64,000 nucleotides of DNA, taken from contig NZ_CP044232.1 in assembly GCF_008727775.1 (NCBI RefSeq), positions 2,046,001-2,110,000 on the forward strand. The letters run 5' to 3'. The notes below the pieces were generated by a model. It was not told the DNA's origin and searched no databases. It saw only the letters and a list, made by a program, of their open reading frames with translations. Shown here in pieces: positions 44,081 to 53,419 of this stretch (position 1 is its first letter; each line of letters opens with the position of its first letter). The position numbers and the translations under genes were made by a program. The DNA is from Microbacterium lushaniae (GTDB lineage: Bacteria > Actinomycetota > Actinomycetes > Actinomycetales > Microbacteriaceae).

Positions 44081-45609
44081 GCCATGACCCCCCTCTTGAG
44101 GAAGAGCGCCCGGCCGATGTCGGCCACATCCACGGTGGCGCGCCCGGCGAGGTCGGCGAGGGTCCAGGCGACCCGAAGGACGCGGTCGTACCCGCGCAGG
44201 GTGAGGGCGCCGCGGTGCAGAGCGGCATCCAGCGGGCGACGGACGATCGGTGCCAGGGCGAGCGGCCCCTGCCGCAGCCACGTCCCCGGTACATCGGCGT
44301 TGCGGCGCCACGGCGTGTCGGCCAGCCGCGCAACGGTGCGGTCGCGCGCGGCGAGCACCCGCTCGCGCGCGGCGGCACTGGTGGTGGCAGAAGGTGCGGC
44401 GTCACGGTGAGCGACGGAGACCCGCCGCAGCGACAGCTCGATGTCGATGCGGTCCAGCAGCGGTCCCGACAAGCGCCCGAGGTAACGGCGGATCGCGTGC
44501 GGCGGGCACACGCACGTGCCGCCGGGGACGCCGTACTGACCGCACGGGCACGGATTGGTGGCGAGCACCAGCTGGAACCGAGCGGGATACGACGCGTGCG
44601 CTCCGGCGCGGTGGATGGCGATCGTGCCGGACTCCAGTGGCTGACGCAGGGCATCCAGCGCGGAGGCGGCGAACTCTCCCGCTTCGTCGAGGAACAGCAC
44701 GCCGCCGCTGGCGCGCGCGATGGCGCCGGGGCGCACGATGCGCGATCCCCCGCCCACGAGCGCGCCGACACTCGCACTGTGGTGGGGCGCCTCCCACGGG
44801 GGCGTACGGGAGAGGGCGGTCACGGACGCGCCCGCGAGCGAGCGCACGCACGCGGCGGTGAGCGCTGCATCGTCATCCAGCGGCGGCAGGATGCCCGGCA
44901 GCCGCCGGGCGAGCATCGTCTTGCCCGCACCGGGCGGTCCGCTCAGCAGCACGTGATGCCCGCCGGCGGCGGCGACCACCATCGCCTCGACCGCCTCGGG
45001 CTGTCCGATGACGTCCGCGAGGTCGGGCACCTCGTCGGACGCCACCGGCTCGACCCCGCCCAGTGCGGTGACGGCGTCGAGTTCGGGGGCATCGGTGGCC
45101 GCCCCGTGCCAGCGCAGCACGTCGGCCAGGCACACGGCGCCGAAGACCTCGATGCCGTCCACGAGCAGCGCCTCCTCCCGGTTCGCCCACGGCACGACGG
45201 CGCGGGTGACGCCGCTCCTGGCGGCGGCGAGCACGGCGGGGAGCACCCCGGGCAGCGGGCGCAGGCGGCCATCCAGGCCGAGCTCGCCGATGTGCACGGT
45301 CGCCGCCAACCGTGCCGCATCCAGGGGATGCTCCGTGGCCAGGGCGGCGACGGCGATCGCCACGTCGAAGCCCGAGCCGTGTTTGGGCACGCTCGCCGGG
45401 GAGAGGTTCACGGTCAGCCGACGCCGCGGAAGGGGCAGATTGCGGTTGGCGCACGCGTTGGTCACCCGCTGCACGGCCTCGCCGATCGCCTTGTCGGGGA
45501 GCCCGATGACCCGGAATCCGGGTGTCTGCGGCGTCAGATCCGCCTCGACCTCGACAACGGCGCCGTCGAGTCCCGACAGGGCGATCGAGAGCGTTCGCGC
45601 CGTGGTCAC
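44077..45609 (-). CDS. comM: YifB family Mg chelatase-like AAA ATPase (ComM)
   Basis: A 510-residue ComM/YifB protein. The N-terminal Lon-protease-like domain (FRVIGLPDKAIGEAVQRV, LTVNLSPASVPKHGSGFDVA) precedes the AAA+ core with Walker A SGPPGAGKTMLAR and Walker B GGVLFLDEAGEF. A zinc-ribbon-like insert CPCGQYG...CVCPP and a C-terminal helical lid follow. ComM is a bidirectional helicase promoting branch migration during transformation. GTG start in a GTGA overlap with yraN, and an ATGA overlap with dprA, make yraN-comM-dprA one coupled unit. Confidence 0.93.
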   Translation of the reverse strand: MTTARTLSIALSGLDGAVVEVEADLTPQTPGFRVIGLPDKAIGEAVQRVTNACANRNLPLPRRRLTVNLSPASVPKHGSGFDVAIAVAALATEHPLDAARLAATVHIGELGLDGRLRPLPGVLPAVLAAARSGVTRAVVPWANREEALLVDGIEVFGAVCLADVLRWHGAATDAPELDAVTALGGVEPVASDEVPDLADVIGQPEAVEAMVVAAAGGHHVLLSGPPGAGKTMLARRLPGILPPLDDDAALTAACVRSLAGASVTALSRTPPWEAPHHSASVGALVGGGSRIVRPGAIARASGGVLFLDEAGEFAASALDALRQPLESGTIAIHRAGAHASYPARFQLVLATNPCPCGQYGVPGGTCVCPPHAIRRYLGRLSGPLLDRIDIELSLRRVSVAHRDAAPSATTSAAARERVLAARDRTVARLADTPWRRNADVPGTWLRQGPLALAPIVRRPLDAALHRGALTLRGYDRVLRVAWTLADLAGRATVDVADIGRALFLKRGVMA

Positions 45610-45968
45610 AATGCGTCCTCGAGATGCTCCAGCATCGCCGTGGCCGGGTCGATGCCGGTCAGGGCGATGGCGTCCACGCGCAGACGCCGGCCGCGCGCAT
45701 CCGCCGGGTGTGCGGCGATCCACGCCAGTGCCAGTCGCCACAACCGGGCCCCTTTGCGCTCGTCGATGGCCTCGAGGGGATGCCCGAACGCCTCCGAGCG
45801 ACGCGACTTGACCTCCACCACCACGAGGTCGCGCCCGCGCACCGCGACGAGGTCGATCTCGCCCTGCGGACACCGCCAATTGCGGTCGAGGACGGTGTAC
45901 CCGTGCGCCCGCAGGTGCGCGGCGGCGCGTTCCTCGCCCGCCCTGCCGAAGTCGTCTTTGGCTGCCAT
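45606..45968 (-). CDS. YraN family (UPF0102) nuclease-like protein
   Basis: A 120-residue protein of the UPF0102 family, an endonuclease-like PD-(D/E)XK fold. GRAGEERAAAHLRAHGYTVLDRNWR is the N-terminal family stretch. GEIDLVAVRGRDLVVVEVKSRR holds the D...ExK residues. Its biochemical role is unsettled, and the linkage to comM and dprA suggests DNA processing. I chose the ATG at 45968 to match the usual family start. Another in-frame ATG lies 7 codons upstream. Confidence 0.9.
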   Translation of the reverse strand: MAAKDDFGRAGEERAAAHLRAHGYTVLDRNWRCPQGEIDLVAVRGRDLVVVEVKSRRSEAFGHPLEAIDERKGARLWRLALAWIAAHPADARGRRLRVDAIALTGIDPATAMLEHLEDAL

Positions 45969-46064
45969 GCGCCCAGCCTGCTCGTGCACGCACGGGCGGC
46001 TACGCGCTCGGGCGTCATCCGTGGACGGCGCGCGAAACGGCGGGCTTGGGGAGGAGAGGCGGGA

Positions 46065-46388
46065 TCAGCCGTCGAGCGAGAGCTCTTCGGGAAGCTGGAA
46101 GTCGCGGCGCGACAACTCCTCGACGTTGACGTCCTTGAACGTGAGCACGCGCACGGACTTCACGAACCGGTCGGCCCGGTAGATGTCCCACACCCACACG
46201 TCGTTCATCGAGATCTCGAAGTAGAAATCGTGCTCGGTGTCGCGGCGCACGACGTTGACCTCGTTGGCGAGGTAGAACCTGCGCTCGGTCTCTATCACGT
46301 ACTGGAACTGCGAGACGACGTCGCGATACTCGCGGTACAGCGCGAGTTCGAGTTCGCGGTCGTAGTCCTCGAAGACATCGTCATCCAT
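46065..46388 (-). CDS. DUF2469 family protein
   Basis: A 107-residue acidic protein matching DUF2469, a small family tightly conserved next to rnhB in Actinobacteria. It starts MDDDVFEDYDRELELALYRE and has an aromatic-rich middle (FQYVIETERRFYLANEVN, FYFEISMNDVWVWDIYRA). No catalytic motif is recognised and the function is unknown. TAGGAT lies 9 nt before the ATG, and GGAAAC in between could serve as a ribosome binding site. Confidence 0.88.
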   Translation of the reverse strand: MDDDVFEDYDRELELALYREYRDVVSQFQYVIETERRFYLANEVNVVRRDTEHDFYFEISMNDVWVWDIYRADRFVKSVRVLTFKDVNVEELSRRDFQLPEELSLDG

Positions 46389-46451
46389 GGTGTTTCCATC
46401 CTAGGGCGCGCCGTGCGGGTGCGGTGGGCCACGGCGCGTGGGCTCGGCGGG

Positions 46452-47111
46452 TCAGAACAGCGTCGGGGCGTCGGCGATCGCCCACGACTGGCGGTGATGC
46501 GGGCTCATCCCGTGCGCCCGGATCGCGTCGCGATGCTCGGGGCTGGCGTAGCCCTTGTTGCGCACCCACTGGTACGCCGGAGTCTCGTCGTGCAGGCCGG
46601 TCATCACGGCGTCTCGGGCGACCTTGGCGATGACGGATGCCGCGGCGGCGCTCGCGCAGTCGCGGTCGGCCTTGATCACCGGCGTGACGTGGAGCCCTGC
46701 CGCCCCGGCGGGGGTGATGTAGTCGTAGTTGCCGTCGAGGATCACGATCGCGTGCTCGGGGACGACACCGTGGCTGCGCAGATCGGCGATGGCCCGGATG
46801 GCCGCGAGCCCGAGCGCCCGCATGATCCCGACCTGGTCGATCTCCGCGGAACTCGCCCACCCCACGGCGCTGGCGGCGACCCACGACGACGCCCGCGCGG
46901 CCACCTCAGCACGCTTGGGCTCGGGCACGAGCTTGGAGTCGCGCAGCCCCGCGGGGATGCGCTTGCGCGAGCGCTCCGGGTCGATCACCGCCGCGCCGAC
47001 CGCCACGGGTCCCGCGAGGGCGCCGCGGCCCACCTCGTCGCACGCGATGATCAGCGCGTGCTCCTTCAGCAGGCGCCGCTCGAGCGTGAGACGAGGTTCG
47101 ACGACGGTCAT
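46452..47111 (-). CDS. rnhB: Ribonuclease HII
   Basis: A 219-residue RNase HII, which nicks at ribonucleotides in DNA. The catalytic carboxylates are visible in IIACDEVGRGALAGPVAVGA (D, E) and in VILDGNYDY. KADRDCASAAAASVIAKVARD is the third signature. Standard length. Its ATG overlaps the lepB stop by 4 nt, giving a lepB-rnhB operon on the minus strand. Confidence 0.96.
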   Translation of the reverse strand: MTVVEPRLTLERRLLKEHALIIACDEVGRGALAGPVAVGAAVIDPERSRKRIPAGLRDSKLVPEPKRAEVAARASSWVAASAVGWASSAEIDQVGIMRALGLAAIRAIADLRSHGVVPEHAIVILDGNYDYITPAGAAGLHVTPVIKADRDCASAAAASVIAKVARDAVMTGLHDETPAYQWVRNKGYASPEHRDAIRAHGMSPHHRQSWAIADAPTLF

Positions 47112-47872
47112 GGCGCGTCCTCGGCGGAGGGGATGCCGGCGAAGACGTCATGGTGGAAGTCGATGGGACCGAAACGGCTCATCGGCCATGTCTTGAGGAA
47201 CGCGCGGCCCACGACGTTCTCCAGCGGGACGAAGCCCTCCCCAGGCTGATCCTGGTTGTATCGCGAGTCTCGGGAGCTGTCGCGATTGTCGCCCAGGACC
47301 CACAGCGATCCCTCCGGCACGTCGATCTCGTACGGCACCGGCTCGGCGGCATTGCGGCCCGGCGGGAGGTTGAGGTAGTCGGTCTCGTCGATCGGGACGC
47401 CGTTCACGCTCACCTGACCGAGGGCGTTGCAGCACACGACGTGGTCGCCGGCGACACCGACGACCCGTTTGATGAGGTGATCGTCGCTGTCGGGCGCCGA
47501 GAGCCCCACGAGGGACAGCAGCCACTCCCCCGCCTCCACGATGGCCGGGCGGGGTGCTCTCACCGACGGTGGGAGCCATCCGCCCGGATCGCGGAAGACC
47601 ACCACGTCGCCGCGCTCGTAGCCGCCGAAGCGCGGCGTCACCTCGTCGACGAGGATGCGGTCGTCCACGAGCAGCGTCTGCGCCATCGAGCCGGACGGGA
47701 TGTAGAACGAACGCACGACGAAGGTCTTCACGAGGAACGACACCAGCAGTGCCACGACCATGATCACCACGACGTCGCGCAGGAAGATCAGCCAGCCGCG
47801 CCGGCGATCCTGCTCCCCGCCCACGGGACCGGCGGCCGCCGACGGGACGGATGCGGTCTGCTCGCTGCTCAT
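47108..47872 (-). CDS. lepB: Signal peptidase I
   Basis: A 254-residue type I signal peptidase. One N-terminal membrane helix (DVVVIMVVALLVSFLVKTFVV, about residues 33-53) anchors the catalytic domain outside. The nucleophile is S62 in YIPSGSMAQTL and the general base is K135 in LIKRVVGVAGD. GSLWVLGDNRDSSRDSRY is the box E region. It cleaves signal peptides of exported proteins. The ATG at 47872 has AAGGAT just upstream; a GTG four codons earlier is possible. Confidence 0.95.
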   Translation of the reverse strand: MSSEQTASVPSAAAGPVGGEQDRRRGWLIFLRDVVVIMVVALLVSFLVKTFVVRSFYIPSGSMAQTLLVDDRILVDEVTPRFGGYERGDVVVFRDPGGWLPPSVRAPRPAIVEAGEWLLSLVGLSAPDSDDHLIKRVVGVAGDHVVCCNALGQVSVNGVPIDETDYLNLPPGRNAAEPVPYEIDVPEGSLWVLGDNRDSSRDSRYNQDQPGEGFVPLENVVGRAFLKTWPMSRFGPIDFHHDVFAGIPSAEDAP

Positions 47873-47976
47873 GGGATCCTTCACCGGGCTCGCAGGGACG
47901 ACGCGAACCGCCCGTCAAGCGTCGCACACCTGGCGCGCGCAGCGGGAATCCACCCAGCGGTTCAGCGGGAAACGCA

Positions 47977-48004
47977 GAACGCCCCGGCCGAAGCCGGGGC
48001 GTTC
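47977..48004 (-). terminator. Terminator of rplS
   Basis: A perfect 12-bp stem (GAACGCCCCGGC and its complement) with a 4-nt loop, 16 nt beyond the rplS stop, followed on the minus strand by a weak T-containing stretch. Confidence 0.75.
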
Positions 48005-48020
48005 TCGGACGAAGCTGCGC

Positions 48021-48368
48021 TCAGCGGTCGCGCTTCTCCTTGATCTTGGCCTTCTTGCCGCGCAGGGCACGGAGGTAGTAGAGCTTGGCGCGGCGGACGT
48101 CACCGCGGGTCACGACCTCGATGTGGTCGATCACGGGGCTGTGCACCGGGAAGGTGCGCTCCACGCCCACCTGGAAGCTGATCTTGCGAACGGTGAAGGT
48201 CTCGCGCACACCGTCACCCGAGCGACCGAGCACGATGCCCTGGAAGATCTGGATACGAGAGCGGGTGCCCTCGGTGATGTTCACGTGCACCTTGACGGTG
48301 TCGCCGGGACCGAAGTCGGGGATGTCCGAACGGAGCGAGGCCGCGTCGACGGCATCGAGGATCTGCAT
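48021..48368 (-). CDS. rplS: 50S ribosomal protein L19
   Basis: A 115-residue L19 of standard length. Conserved parts: [55 protein letters not shown] (quoted in part) and the basic C terminus [20 protein letters not shown]. It sits at the 30S/50S interface. It is expressed from its own promoter, separately from the trmD cluster. Confidence 0.98.
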   Translation of the reverse strand: MQILDAVDAASLRSDIPDFGPGDTVKVHVNITEGTRSRIQIFQGIVLGRSGDGVRETFTVRKISFQVGVERTFPVHSPVIDHIEVVTRGDVRRAKLYYLRALRGKKAKIKEKRDR

Positions 48369-48493
48369 GATCTTCTCTTCCTGCGACCGCCACAGGTCGA
48401 TCGCACGATGGTTGGTGAGGTTTCGAGTGTGCCCGAGGCCGCGGGAACGCGGCGGACTCCCCTGTGGCAGAGCCGGTCAGGGCACAAGCATCC

Positions 48494-48522
48494 ATTCTGC
48501 CATGGATGCGGTGGGCCCCCAA
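48494..48522 (-). promoter_or_regulatory. Promoter of rplS
   Basis: On the minus strand TTGGGG (48517-48522), a 17-bp spacer and CAGAAT (48494-48499). It gives a leader of about 120 nt before the L19 start. The GGCAGAAT context recurs upstream of rpsP. Confidence 0.5.
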
Positions 48523-48526
48523 ACCG

Positions 48527-49024
48527 TCAGGCGTCCGGCGTCCGCTCGACGACGACGATCACGGGCGTCTCGCTCGCCTTCGGCTGCGGCTGCTGCTGCG
48601 GCGGCGGAAGGTAGGCGGTGCCGTCGGCGGCGCGCAGGTACGCCCGCGCGCCGTCTCGCGCCTCACGGAACAACTGCCACAGCGTAAGCCAGAACAGGGC
48701 GACGGCGACGAACAGGGCCATGACGAGGACCGGGGCGAACCACGTCGCGCTGAACAGTCCCGTGGCGATGACGAGGGCATGCCAGACACCGAAACCCAGC
48801 ACGTCCCACCACGACACGGCGCGCATGATGCGGACGCTGGAGCGCGCACGCACGAGGAACGCGAGGATCAGTTGGGCGACGAACACCGACGGCATCGCGA
48901 GGAACAGCACCCACAGCAGGGCCCAGCCGCTCGCGTCGAAGGCGATCCAGCCGGCCAGCAGCCACGCCGGAAGCACGACGGCAGCCGGGAACAACCACCA
49001 GAAGAACGCGCGACGAAGCCACAT
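48527..49024 (-). CDS. Small integral membrane protein, function unknown
   Basis: A 165-residue protein with about four hydrophobic helices (residues about 7-27, 32-58, 70-92 and 96-118). A hydrophilic C terminus of about 45 residues follows, rich in Pro/Gln. The N terminus is Trp- and Arg-rich (MWLRRAFFWWLFPAAVV). I recognise no family or catalytic motif. It lies upstream of the rplS promoter and is divergent from map. Confidence 0.65.
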   Translation of the reverse strand: MWLRRAFFWWLFPAAVVLPAWLLAGWIAFDASGWALLWVLFLAMPSVFVAQLILAFLVRARSSVRIMRAVSWWDVLGFGVWHALVIATGLFSATWFAPVLVMALFVAVALFWLTLWQLFREARDGARAYLRAADGTAYLPPPQQQPQPKASETPVIVVVERTPDA

Positions 49025-49131
49025 GCTCCGATGCTAACGCCGGGGTCGCGCGGCCGTCTCGGGCCCGGGCTTTCCCTCGGCATCCTCTCGGCTGGCACAT
49101 GACCGACAATGGAGGGGACGGAAGGACACCC

Positions 49132-49914
49132 ATGATCGAGTTGCGCACCCCGGCGGAGATCGAAGCGATGCGGCCGGCGGGCCGCTTCGTGGCGGAGGCG
49201 CTGGCGACCCTGCGTGATGAGACGAAGGTGGGCACCAACCTGCTCGCGATCGATCGGCGCGCGCACGACATGATCCGTCGCGCCGGTGCCCAGTCGTGCT
49301 ACATCGACTACCACCCCTCGTTCGGGGCGAGCCCGTTCGGGAAGGTCATCTGCACGTCGATCAACGACGCCGTGCTGCACGGGCTGCCGCACGACTACGC
49401 GCTGCGCGACGGCGACCTGGTGACGCTGGATTTCGCCGTGTCGATCGACGGATGGGTCGCCGATTCGGCCGTGTCCTTCGTCGTGGGCACGCCCCGTGAC
49501 GAAGACCTCGCGCTCATCGACACGACCGAGCGCGCGCTGGATGCCGCGATCGCCGCCGCCGTGGTGGGCAATCGCATCGGCGACATCTCGGCCGCCATCG
49601 CCGCCGTCGCGCACGGCGATGGGTACTCCATCAACACCGACTTCGGCGGCCACGGCGTCGGCCGGGAGATGCACGGCGACCCGCACGTGCCCAACGACGG
49701 CAAGCCGGGCCGGGGCTACCCGCTGCGCGCGGGCCTGGTCATGGCCCTGGAGCCGTGGTTCCTCGCCACCACCGACCGGCTCGTGACCGACCCGGACGGC
49801 TGGACGCTGCGCAGCGCCGACGGATCGCGCGGCGCCCACTCCGAGCACACGGTGGCGATCACCGCCGAGGGCCCCATCATCCTGACCGACCGGTCGTTCC
49901 TCGGCGTGGACTGA
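49132..49914 (+). CDS. map: Methionine aminopeptidase, type I
   Basis: A 260-residue type I MetAP that removes initiator Met. The metal ligands fit the pita-bread fold: DLVTLDFAVSIDGWVADSAV (two Asp), GHGVGREMHGDPHVPN (His), MALEPWFLA (Glu) and HSEHTVAIT (Glu). The start at 49132 has GGAAGGA at good spacing. An ATG 11 codons upstream was rejected for lack of such a site. It converges on trmD. Confidence 0.95.
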   Translation: MIELRTPAEIEAMRPAGRFVAEALATLRDETKVGTNLLAIDRRAHDMIRRAGAQSCYIDYHPSFGASPFGKVICTSINDAVLHGLPHDYALRDGDLVTLDFAVSIDGWVADSAVSFVVGTPRDEDLALIDTTERALDAAIAAAVVGNRIGDISAAIAAVAHGDGYSINTDFGGHGVGREMHGDPHVPNDGKPGRGYPLRAGLVMALEPWFLATTDRLVTDPDGWTLRSADGSRGAHSEHTVAITAEGPIILTDRSFLGVD

Positions 49915-49941
49915 GCCCGCCGGGTCAACGCGCCGGCGCGC

Positions 49942-50631
49942 TCACTCGGCCAGGAGGTCGGGGCGGCGGAGGCGGGTGCGCTCCAGCTGCTGTTCGCGCC
50001 GCCACGCGGCGATGGCGCCGTGATTGCCGCTGAGCAGGATCGGCGGCACTTCCCGACCGCGCCACACGGCCGGCTTCGTGTACGACGGATACTCCAGGAG
50101 ACCGTCCTCGTGCGACTCCTCCACGAGGCTCTGCGGGTTGCCGACGACGCCGGGGACGAGTCGCCCGATGGCTTCGATCATGGCCATCGCCGCGACCTCT
50201 CCGCCGTTGAGGACGTAGTCGCCCAGGCTGATCAGCCGCACCTCGCCGAGGCTCGCCGCCTCCGCGAACACGCGCTCGTCGATCCCCTCGTAGCGGCCGC
50301 ATCCGAAGACCAGGTGCGGCGCGTGCGCGAGTTCGCGGGCGGTTGACTGGCGGAAGACCTCGCCGGCCGGAGACGGGAACACGAACACGGGGCGCTCGGA
50401 CGTGTCGCGTGCGATGTCATCGAGCGCCTCGCCCCACGGCTCGGGTTTCATGACCATGCCGGCCCCGCCACCGTAGGGGGTGTCGTCGACGGTGCGGTGG
50501 CGGTCGTGGGTCCAGTCGCGCAGGTCGTGCACGCGGATGTCGAGAAGGCCGGCGCCGCGGGCCTTGCCCAGCAGCGAGACCTCGAGCGCGTCGAAGAAGG
50601 ACGGGAAGATCGAGACGACGTCGATGCGCAC
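49942..50631 (-). CDS. trmD: tRNA (guanine-N1-)-methyltransferase TrmD
   Basis: A 229-residue SPOUT methyltransferase that makes m1G37. The trefoil-knot SAM site is visible in [15 protein letters not shown] and [19 protein letters not shown]. The N-terminal [20 protein letters not shown] and [15 protein letters not shown] are typical. GTG start with GGAGGAC upstream, 1 nt after the rimM stop. It ends near map, with only a short palindromic stretch (CGCGCCGGCGCG) between the two stops. Confidence 0.97.
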   Translation of the reverse strand: MRIDVVSIFPSFFDALEVSLLGKARGAGLLDIRVHDLRDWTHDRHRTVDDTPYGGGAGMVMKPEPWGEALDDIARDTSERPVFVFPSPAGEVFRQSTARELAHAPHLVFGCGRYEGIDERVFAEAASLGEVRLISLGDYVLNGGEVAAMAMIEAIGRLVPGVVGNPQSLVEESHEDGLLEYPSYTKPAVWRGREVPPILLSGNHGAIAAWRREQQLERTRLRRPDLLAE

Positions 50632-50632
50632 G

Positions 50633-51286
50633 TCAGTCCTCCCGGTGATCGTCCTCGTCGGGCGTCGCGTCGGCTGCCTCGGCCTTCGTATCGGCGGGCT
50701 CCGGTTCGTCGTCCGCCGCGGGAGGCAGGTCTTCGAACAGCCCTGGCGGCGGAGTGACCACCACACGCCCGGCGGTGACGTCGACCTCGGGGACGATCGC
50801 CTTGACGAAGGGCACGAGCACTTCGCGCTCCCCCACCGTCACGGTCAGCAGATCCTGCGCGGGCATGTGATCCACGCGGGCCACGCGTCCGACCACCTCG
50901 CCGTCGCGCACGACGTCCAGGCCCACCAGCTGGTGGTCGTACCACGCGTCGTCTTCGGCGGGAGCGGATGCGGCATCCTCATCGATCCAGAGGATGGCGC
51001 GGACGAGCTCCTCCGCGCCGGAACGGTCGTCCACGCCCTCGAAGAACGCGACCGCGTGGCTGTTCATCCACCGGAATTCCCGCACCGTGAGCGTCTTGCC
51101 GTGCCACGGCGAGGACGTCGGCACCTGCAGCGTGAACGTCGCGCCCGGGACGAACCGGCCGTCGGGGTCATCGGTGTACAGCTCGAGCTTGAGGGCGCCC
51201 TTGAGCCCGTGCGCCTTGACCAGCCGGCCCACGCGCAGCTGTGTGCGCGGCGGCTTGGCGGGACGGGACTGTGCTGCGTCCGACAT
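50633..51286 (-). CDS. rimM: Ribosome maturation factor RimM
   Basis: A 217-residue RimM assisting 30S assembly by binding S19. The N-terminal barrel ([25 protein letters not shown], quoted in part) and the PRC-barrel part ([21 protein letters not shown]) are clear, with [21 protein letters not shown] at the core end. An acidic tail of about 35 residues extends the C terminus. Its start overlaps the KH gene stop. Confidence 0.95.
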   Translation of the reverse strand: MSDAAQSRPAKPPRTQLRVGRLVKAHGLKGALKLELYTDDPDGRFVPGATFTLQVPTSSPWHGKTLTVREFRWMNSHAVAFFEGVDDRSGAEELVRAILWIDEDAASAPAEDDAWYDHQLVGLDVVRDGEVVGRVARVDHMPAQDLLTVTVGEREVLVPFVKAIVPEVDVTAGRVVVTPPPGLFEDLPPAADDEPEPADTKAEAADATPDEDDHRED

Positions 51287-51516
51287 CAGTCGTCGGCGAC
51301 GTCGACGCGGACGCGACGACCGTCCGCGAGCGCCGAGATGAGAGTGCGCAGTGCCTTGGCCGTGCGTCCGCCGCGCCCGATCACGCGCCCCCGGTCGTCC
51401 GGGTGCACGCGCACCTCCAGCACGTCGCCACGCGGGGACGTGCTGGAGCGGATGGTCACGTCGTCGGGGTGATCCACGATCCCCTTGACGACGTGCTCGA
51501 GCGCGGCGGCCAGCAA
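51286..51516 (-). CDS. KH-domain RNA-binding protein (KhpA-like)
   Basis: A 76-residue single KH domain with the GxxG loop in VIGRGGRTAKALRTLI. This small protein is routinely encoded between rpsP and rimM. Homologues (KhpA) bind RNA with KhpB and influence cell division and growth in Gram-positives. The start codon appears to be TTG, only a few nt after the rpsP stop, which suggests low or coupled translation. Confidence 0.9.
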   Translation of the reverse strand: MLAAALEHVVKGIVDHPDDVTIRSSTSPRGDVLEVRVHPDDRGRVIGRGGRTAKALRTLISALADGRRVRVDVADD

Positions 51517-51520
51517 CGGA

Positions 51521-51934
51521 TTACTCGGAGTCGGACGCCACGGCGGCGTCGTCGGCAGCGGCGTCGGCCGCGGGGGCCTTCTTCTCCGCCTTGGGCTTGA
51601 CGACGGACTTCTTGGACGAGTCGATCTCGAACGGCGCCTTCGGCTCGGCGACGCGCACCTTCGAGGCGGTGTCCTTCTCGCCCTTGAACTTGGCCCAGTC
51701 GCCGGTGAGCTTCAGCAGCGCGGCGACCTGCTCGGTCGGCTGCGCGCCGACACCGAGCCAGTACTGCGCGCGGTCGGAGTCGACCTCGATGAACGAGGGC
51801 TCCTCGGTGGGGTGGTACTTGCCGATCTCCTCGATGACACGACCATCGCGCTTGGTGCGCGAGTCGGCGACGACGATGCGGTAGTAGGGCGCGCGGATCT
51901 TTCCGAGACGCTTGAGACGGATCTTGACAGCCAC
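51521..51934 (-). CDS. rpsP: 30S ribosomal protein S16
   Basis: A 137-residue S16. The conserved core is [20 protein letters not shown] through [21 protein letters not shown]. From about residue 100 a charged Lys/Ala/Asp extension follows, longer than in E. coli S16 (82 residues) and likely disordered. First gene of the rpsP-KH-rimM-trmD operon. Translation signal CAGGAGAAT upstream. Confidence 0.97.
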   Translation of the reverse strand: MAVKIRLKRLGKIRAPYYRIVVADSRTKRDGRVIEEIGKYHPTEEPSFIEVDSDRAQYWLGVGAQPTEQVAALLKLTGDWAKFKGEKDTASKVRVAEPKAPFEIDSSKKSVVKPKAEKKAPAADAAADDAAVASDSE

Positions 51935-52054
51935 GATTCTCCTGGTGGTATGGATGGTGACGAACCGGTCGCCGGAGTGGGGTACGCATCCGGCGGAAGC
52001 TCAAATGGTCGGACCGGGGCTGGATAGAGGGTCGAGCACACGGTCCAGCCCTCT

Positions 52055-52084
52055 ATTCTGCCAGACATCCGGGGATGCTGCGAA
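52055..52084 (-). promoter_or_regulatory. Promoter of the rpsP operon
   Basis: On the minus strand TTCGCA (52079-52084), 18 bp, CAGAAT (52055-52060). The GGCAGAAT context matches the rplS promoter. The leader is about 115 nt. Confidence 0.45.
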
Positions 52085-52111
52085 ACGCGCGGCCGCTGTG
52101 CATCCCCATGT

Positions 52112-52117
52112 CAGACT
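52112..52117 (+). promoter_or_regulatory. Possible leaderless -10 box of the glutamate-cysteine ligase-like gene
   Basis: CAGACT ends 6 nt before the ATG at 52124. It supports that ATG over the in-frame GTG six bases earlier. Confidence 0.4.
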
Positions 52118-52123
52118 GTGGCC

Positions 52124-53287
52124 ATGACGGTCCCGTTCGCGCCCTCTGCACGTTCGTCGGTCGGGATCGAGTGGGAATTGATGCTCGCCGACCGCGAAAG
52201 CGGTGATCTCGTCCCCCGCGCACCCGACATCGTCGAGCCGCTGGAAGAGAGCACGAAGCTCGAGCGCTTCACCATCACGCAGGAGCTGCTCACCAACACG
52301 ATCGAGCTCACCAGCGGCGTGGGCGACACCGTGGCCGCCGCCGTGGACGACATCGCCGACGCGATCGCCGCCGTACGCACGCAGACCGAGCCGCTCGGCG
52401 TCGAGCTCCTGTGCGCCGGAAGCCACCCGTTCGCGCAGTGGTACGACCAGCAGGTGACGGACAAGACCCGCTACCACAGGCTCATCGAGCGCACCCAGTG
52501 GTGGGGGCGGAACATGCTCATCTGGGGCATCCACGTGCATGTGGGCGTCGAAGACGTCAACAAGGTCTTCCCCCTCATCGACGCCCTGTCGGTGTACCTG
52601 CCGCACCTGCAGGCGCTGTCGGCGTCGAGCCCGTTCTGGGCGGGAGAGCGCACCGGCTACGCGTCGAACCGGGCGCTGGTCTTCCAGCAGCTGCCGACGG
52701 CGGGGCTGCCCTGGCAGCTGGAGAACTGGGCGCAGTACGAGGCGTACCTGGACGACATGATGCGCACCGGCGTGATGGCCGACGCGACCGAGGTGCGGTG
52801 GGACATCCGCCCCGCACCGCGGTGGGGCACGATCGAGATCCGCGCGTGCGACGGGATGTCGACCCTCCCCGAGCTCGCTGCCGTCGCGGCCCTCGCCCAG
52901 ACGCTCGTGGAACGCTTCTCCCGCGACCTCGACGAAGGGCGGCCGATCCCCCGCATCCCGCCGTGGTACATCCGGGAGAACAAGTGGCGCGCAGCCCGGT
53001 ACGGCCTGGGCGCGCGCATCATCGTCGACGCCGAGGGCACGCAGGCCCCCGTCGTGGAGCACCTGCGCGAGACGATCGACGGGATCGCCGACATCGCCGT
53101 GGAGCTGAAGTGCGGGCGCGAACTCGCCGCGCTGGAGACGATCCTGAGCACCGGCGGGAGCTCGGCTCGTCAGATCGCCGTGGCCGAGGCCGCCGACGGC
53201 GATCTGCGCGAGGTCGCGCAGCACCTGATCCGGGAGTTCCGCAGCGGCCCGACCCTCCGCGAGCACCTGCGCACCTTCGCCTCCTGA
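52124..53287 (+). CDS. Carboxylate-amine ligase / glutamate-cysteine ligase-like (YbdK family)
   Basis: A 387-residue GCS2-type enzyme. The N-terminal SVGIEWELMLADRESGDLVP holds the first metal-binding Glu residues. Further features are LLTNTIELTSGVGDTV, WGIHVHVGVEDVN, RPAPRWGTIEIRACDGMS and the Arg/Lys-rich RENKWRAARYGL. E. coli YbdK has weak gamma-glutamylcysteine synthetase activity, and actinobacterial members have also been called carboxylate-amine ligases. Actinobacteria mostly use mycothiol, so glutathione synthesis should not be assumed. It is divergent from rpsP and is followed by a palindrome. Confidence 0.88.
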   Translation: MTVPFAPSARSSVGIEWELMLADRESGDLVPRAPDIVEPLEESTKLERFTITQELLTNTIELTSGVGDTVAAAVDDIADAIAAVRTQTEPLGVELLCAGSHPFAQWYDQQVTDKTRYHRLIERTQWWGRNMLIWGIHVHVGVEDVNKVFPLIDALSVYLPHLQALSASSPFWAGERTGYASNRALVFQQLPTAGLPWQLENWAQYEAYLDDMMRTGVMADATEVRWDIRPAPRWGTIEIRACDGMSTLPELAAVAALAQTLVERFSRDLDEGRPIPRIPPWYIRENKWRAARYGLGARIIVDAEGTQAPVVEHLRETIDGIADIAVELKCGRELAALETILSTGGSSARQIAVAEAADGDLREVAQHLIREFRSGPTLREHLRTFAS

Positions 53288-53322
53288 CCCCGGCCCCGGC
53301 CCCGGCCCCGCCCGGGCCCCCG

Positions 53323-53392
53323 ATTCAGGAGAATCGCCGGATTCAGGACCCAATTCGCTCCGTTGCTCCTGATCTCGGCGATTCTCCTGAAT
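53323..53392. repeat. Dispersed palindrome, copy flanking the DUF559-type gene (3' side)
   Basis: Arms 53323-53348 and 53367-53392 match at 23 of 26 positions around an 18-nt loop. The arm begins ATTCAGGAGAATCGCCGG. Arm design and loop length equal those of 4009-4074, and the loops share TCGCTCCG. It lies between two convergent gene ends, 28 bp from the DUF559-type stop. Confidence 0.85.
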
Positions 53393-53419
53393 CCGGTGAG
53401 CAGCGGCGGGCGGTCGTGA

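Noticed and set aside
52124..53287. Committed glutathione biosynthesis gene
   Set aside because: The YbdK-type family has uncertain physiological activity, and no glutathione synthetase gene accompanies it.
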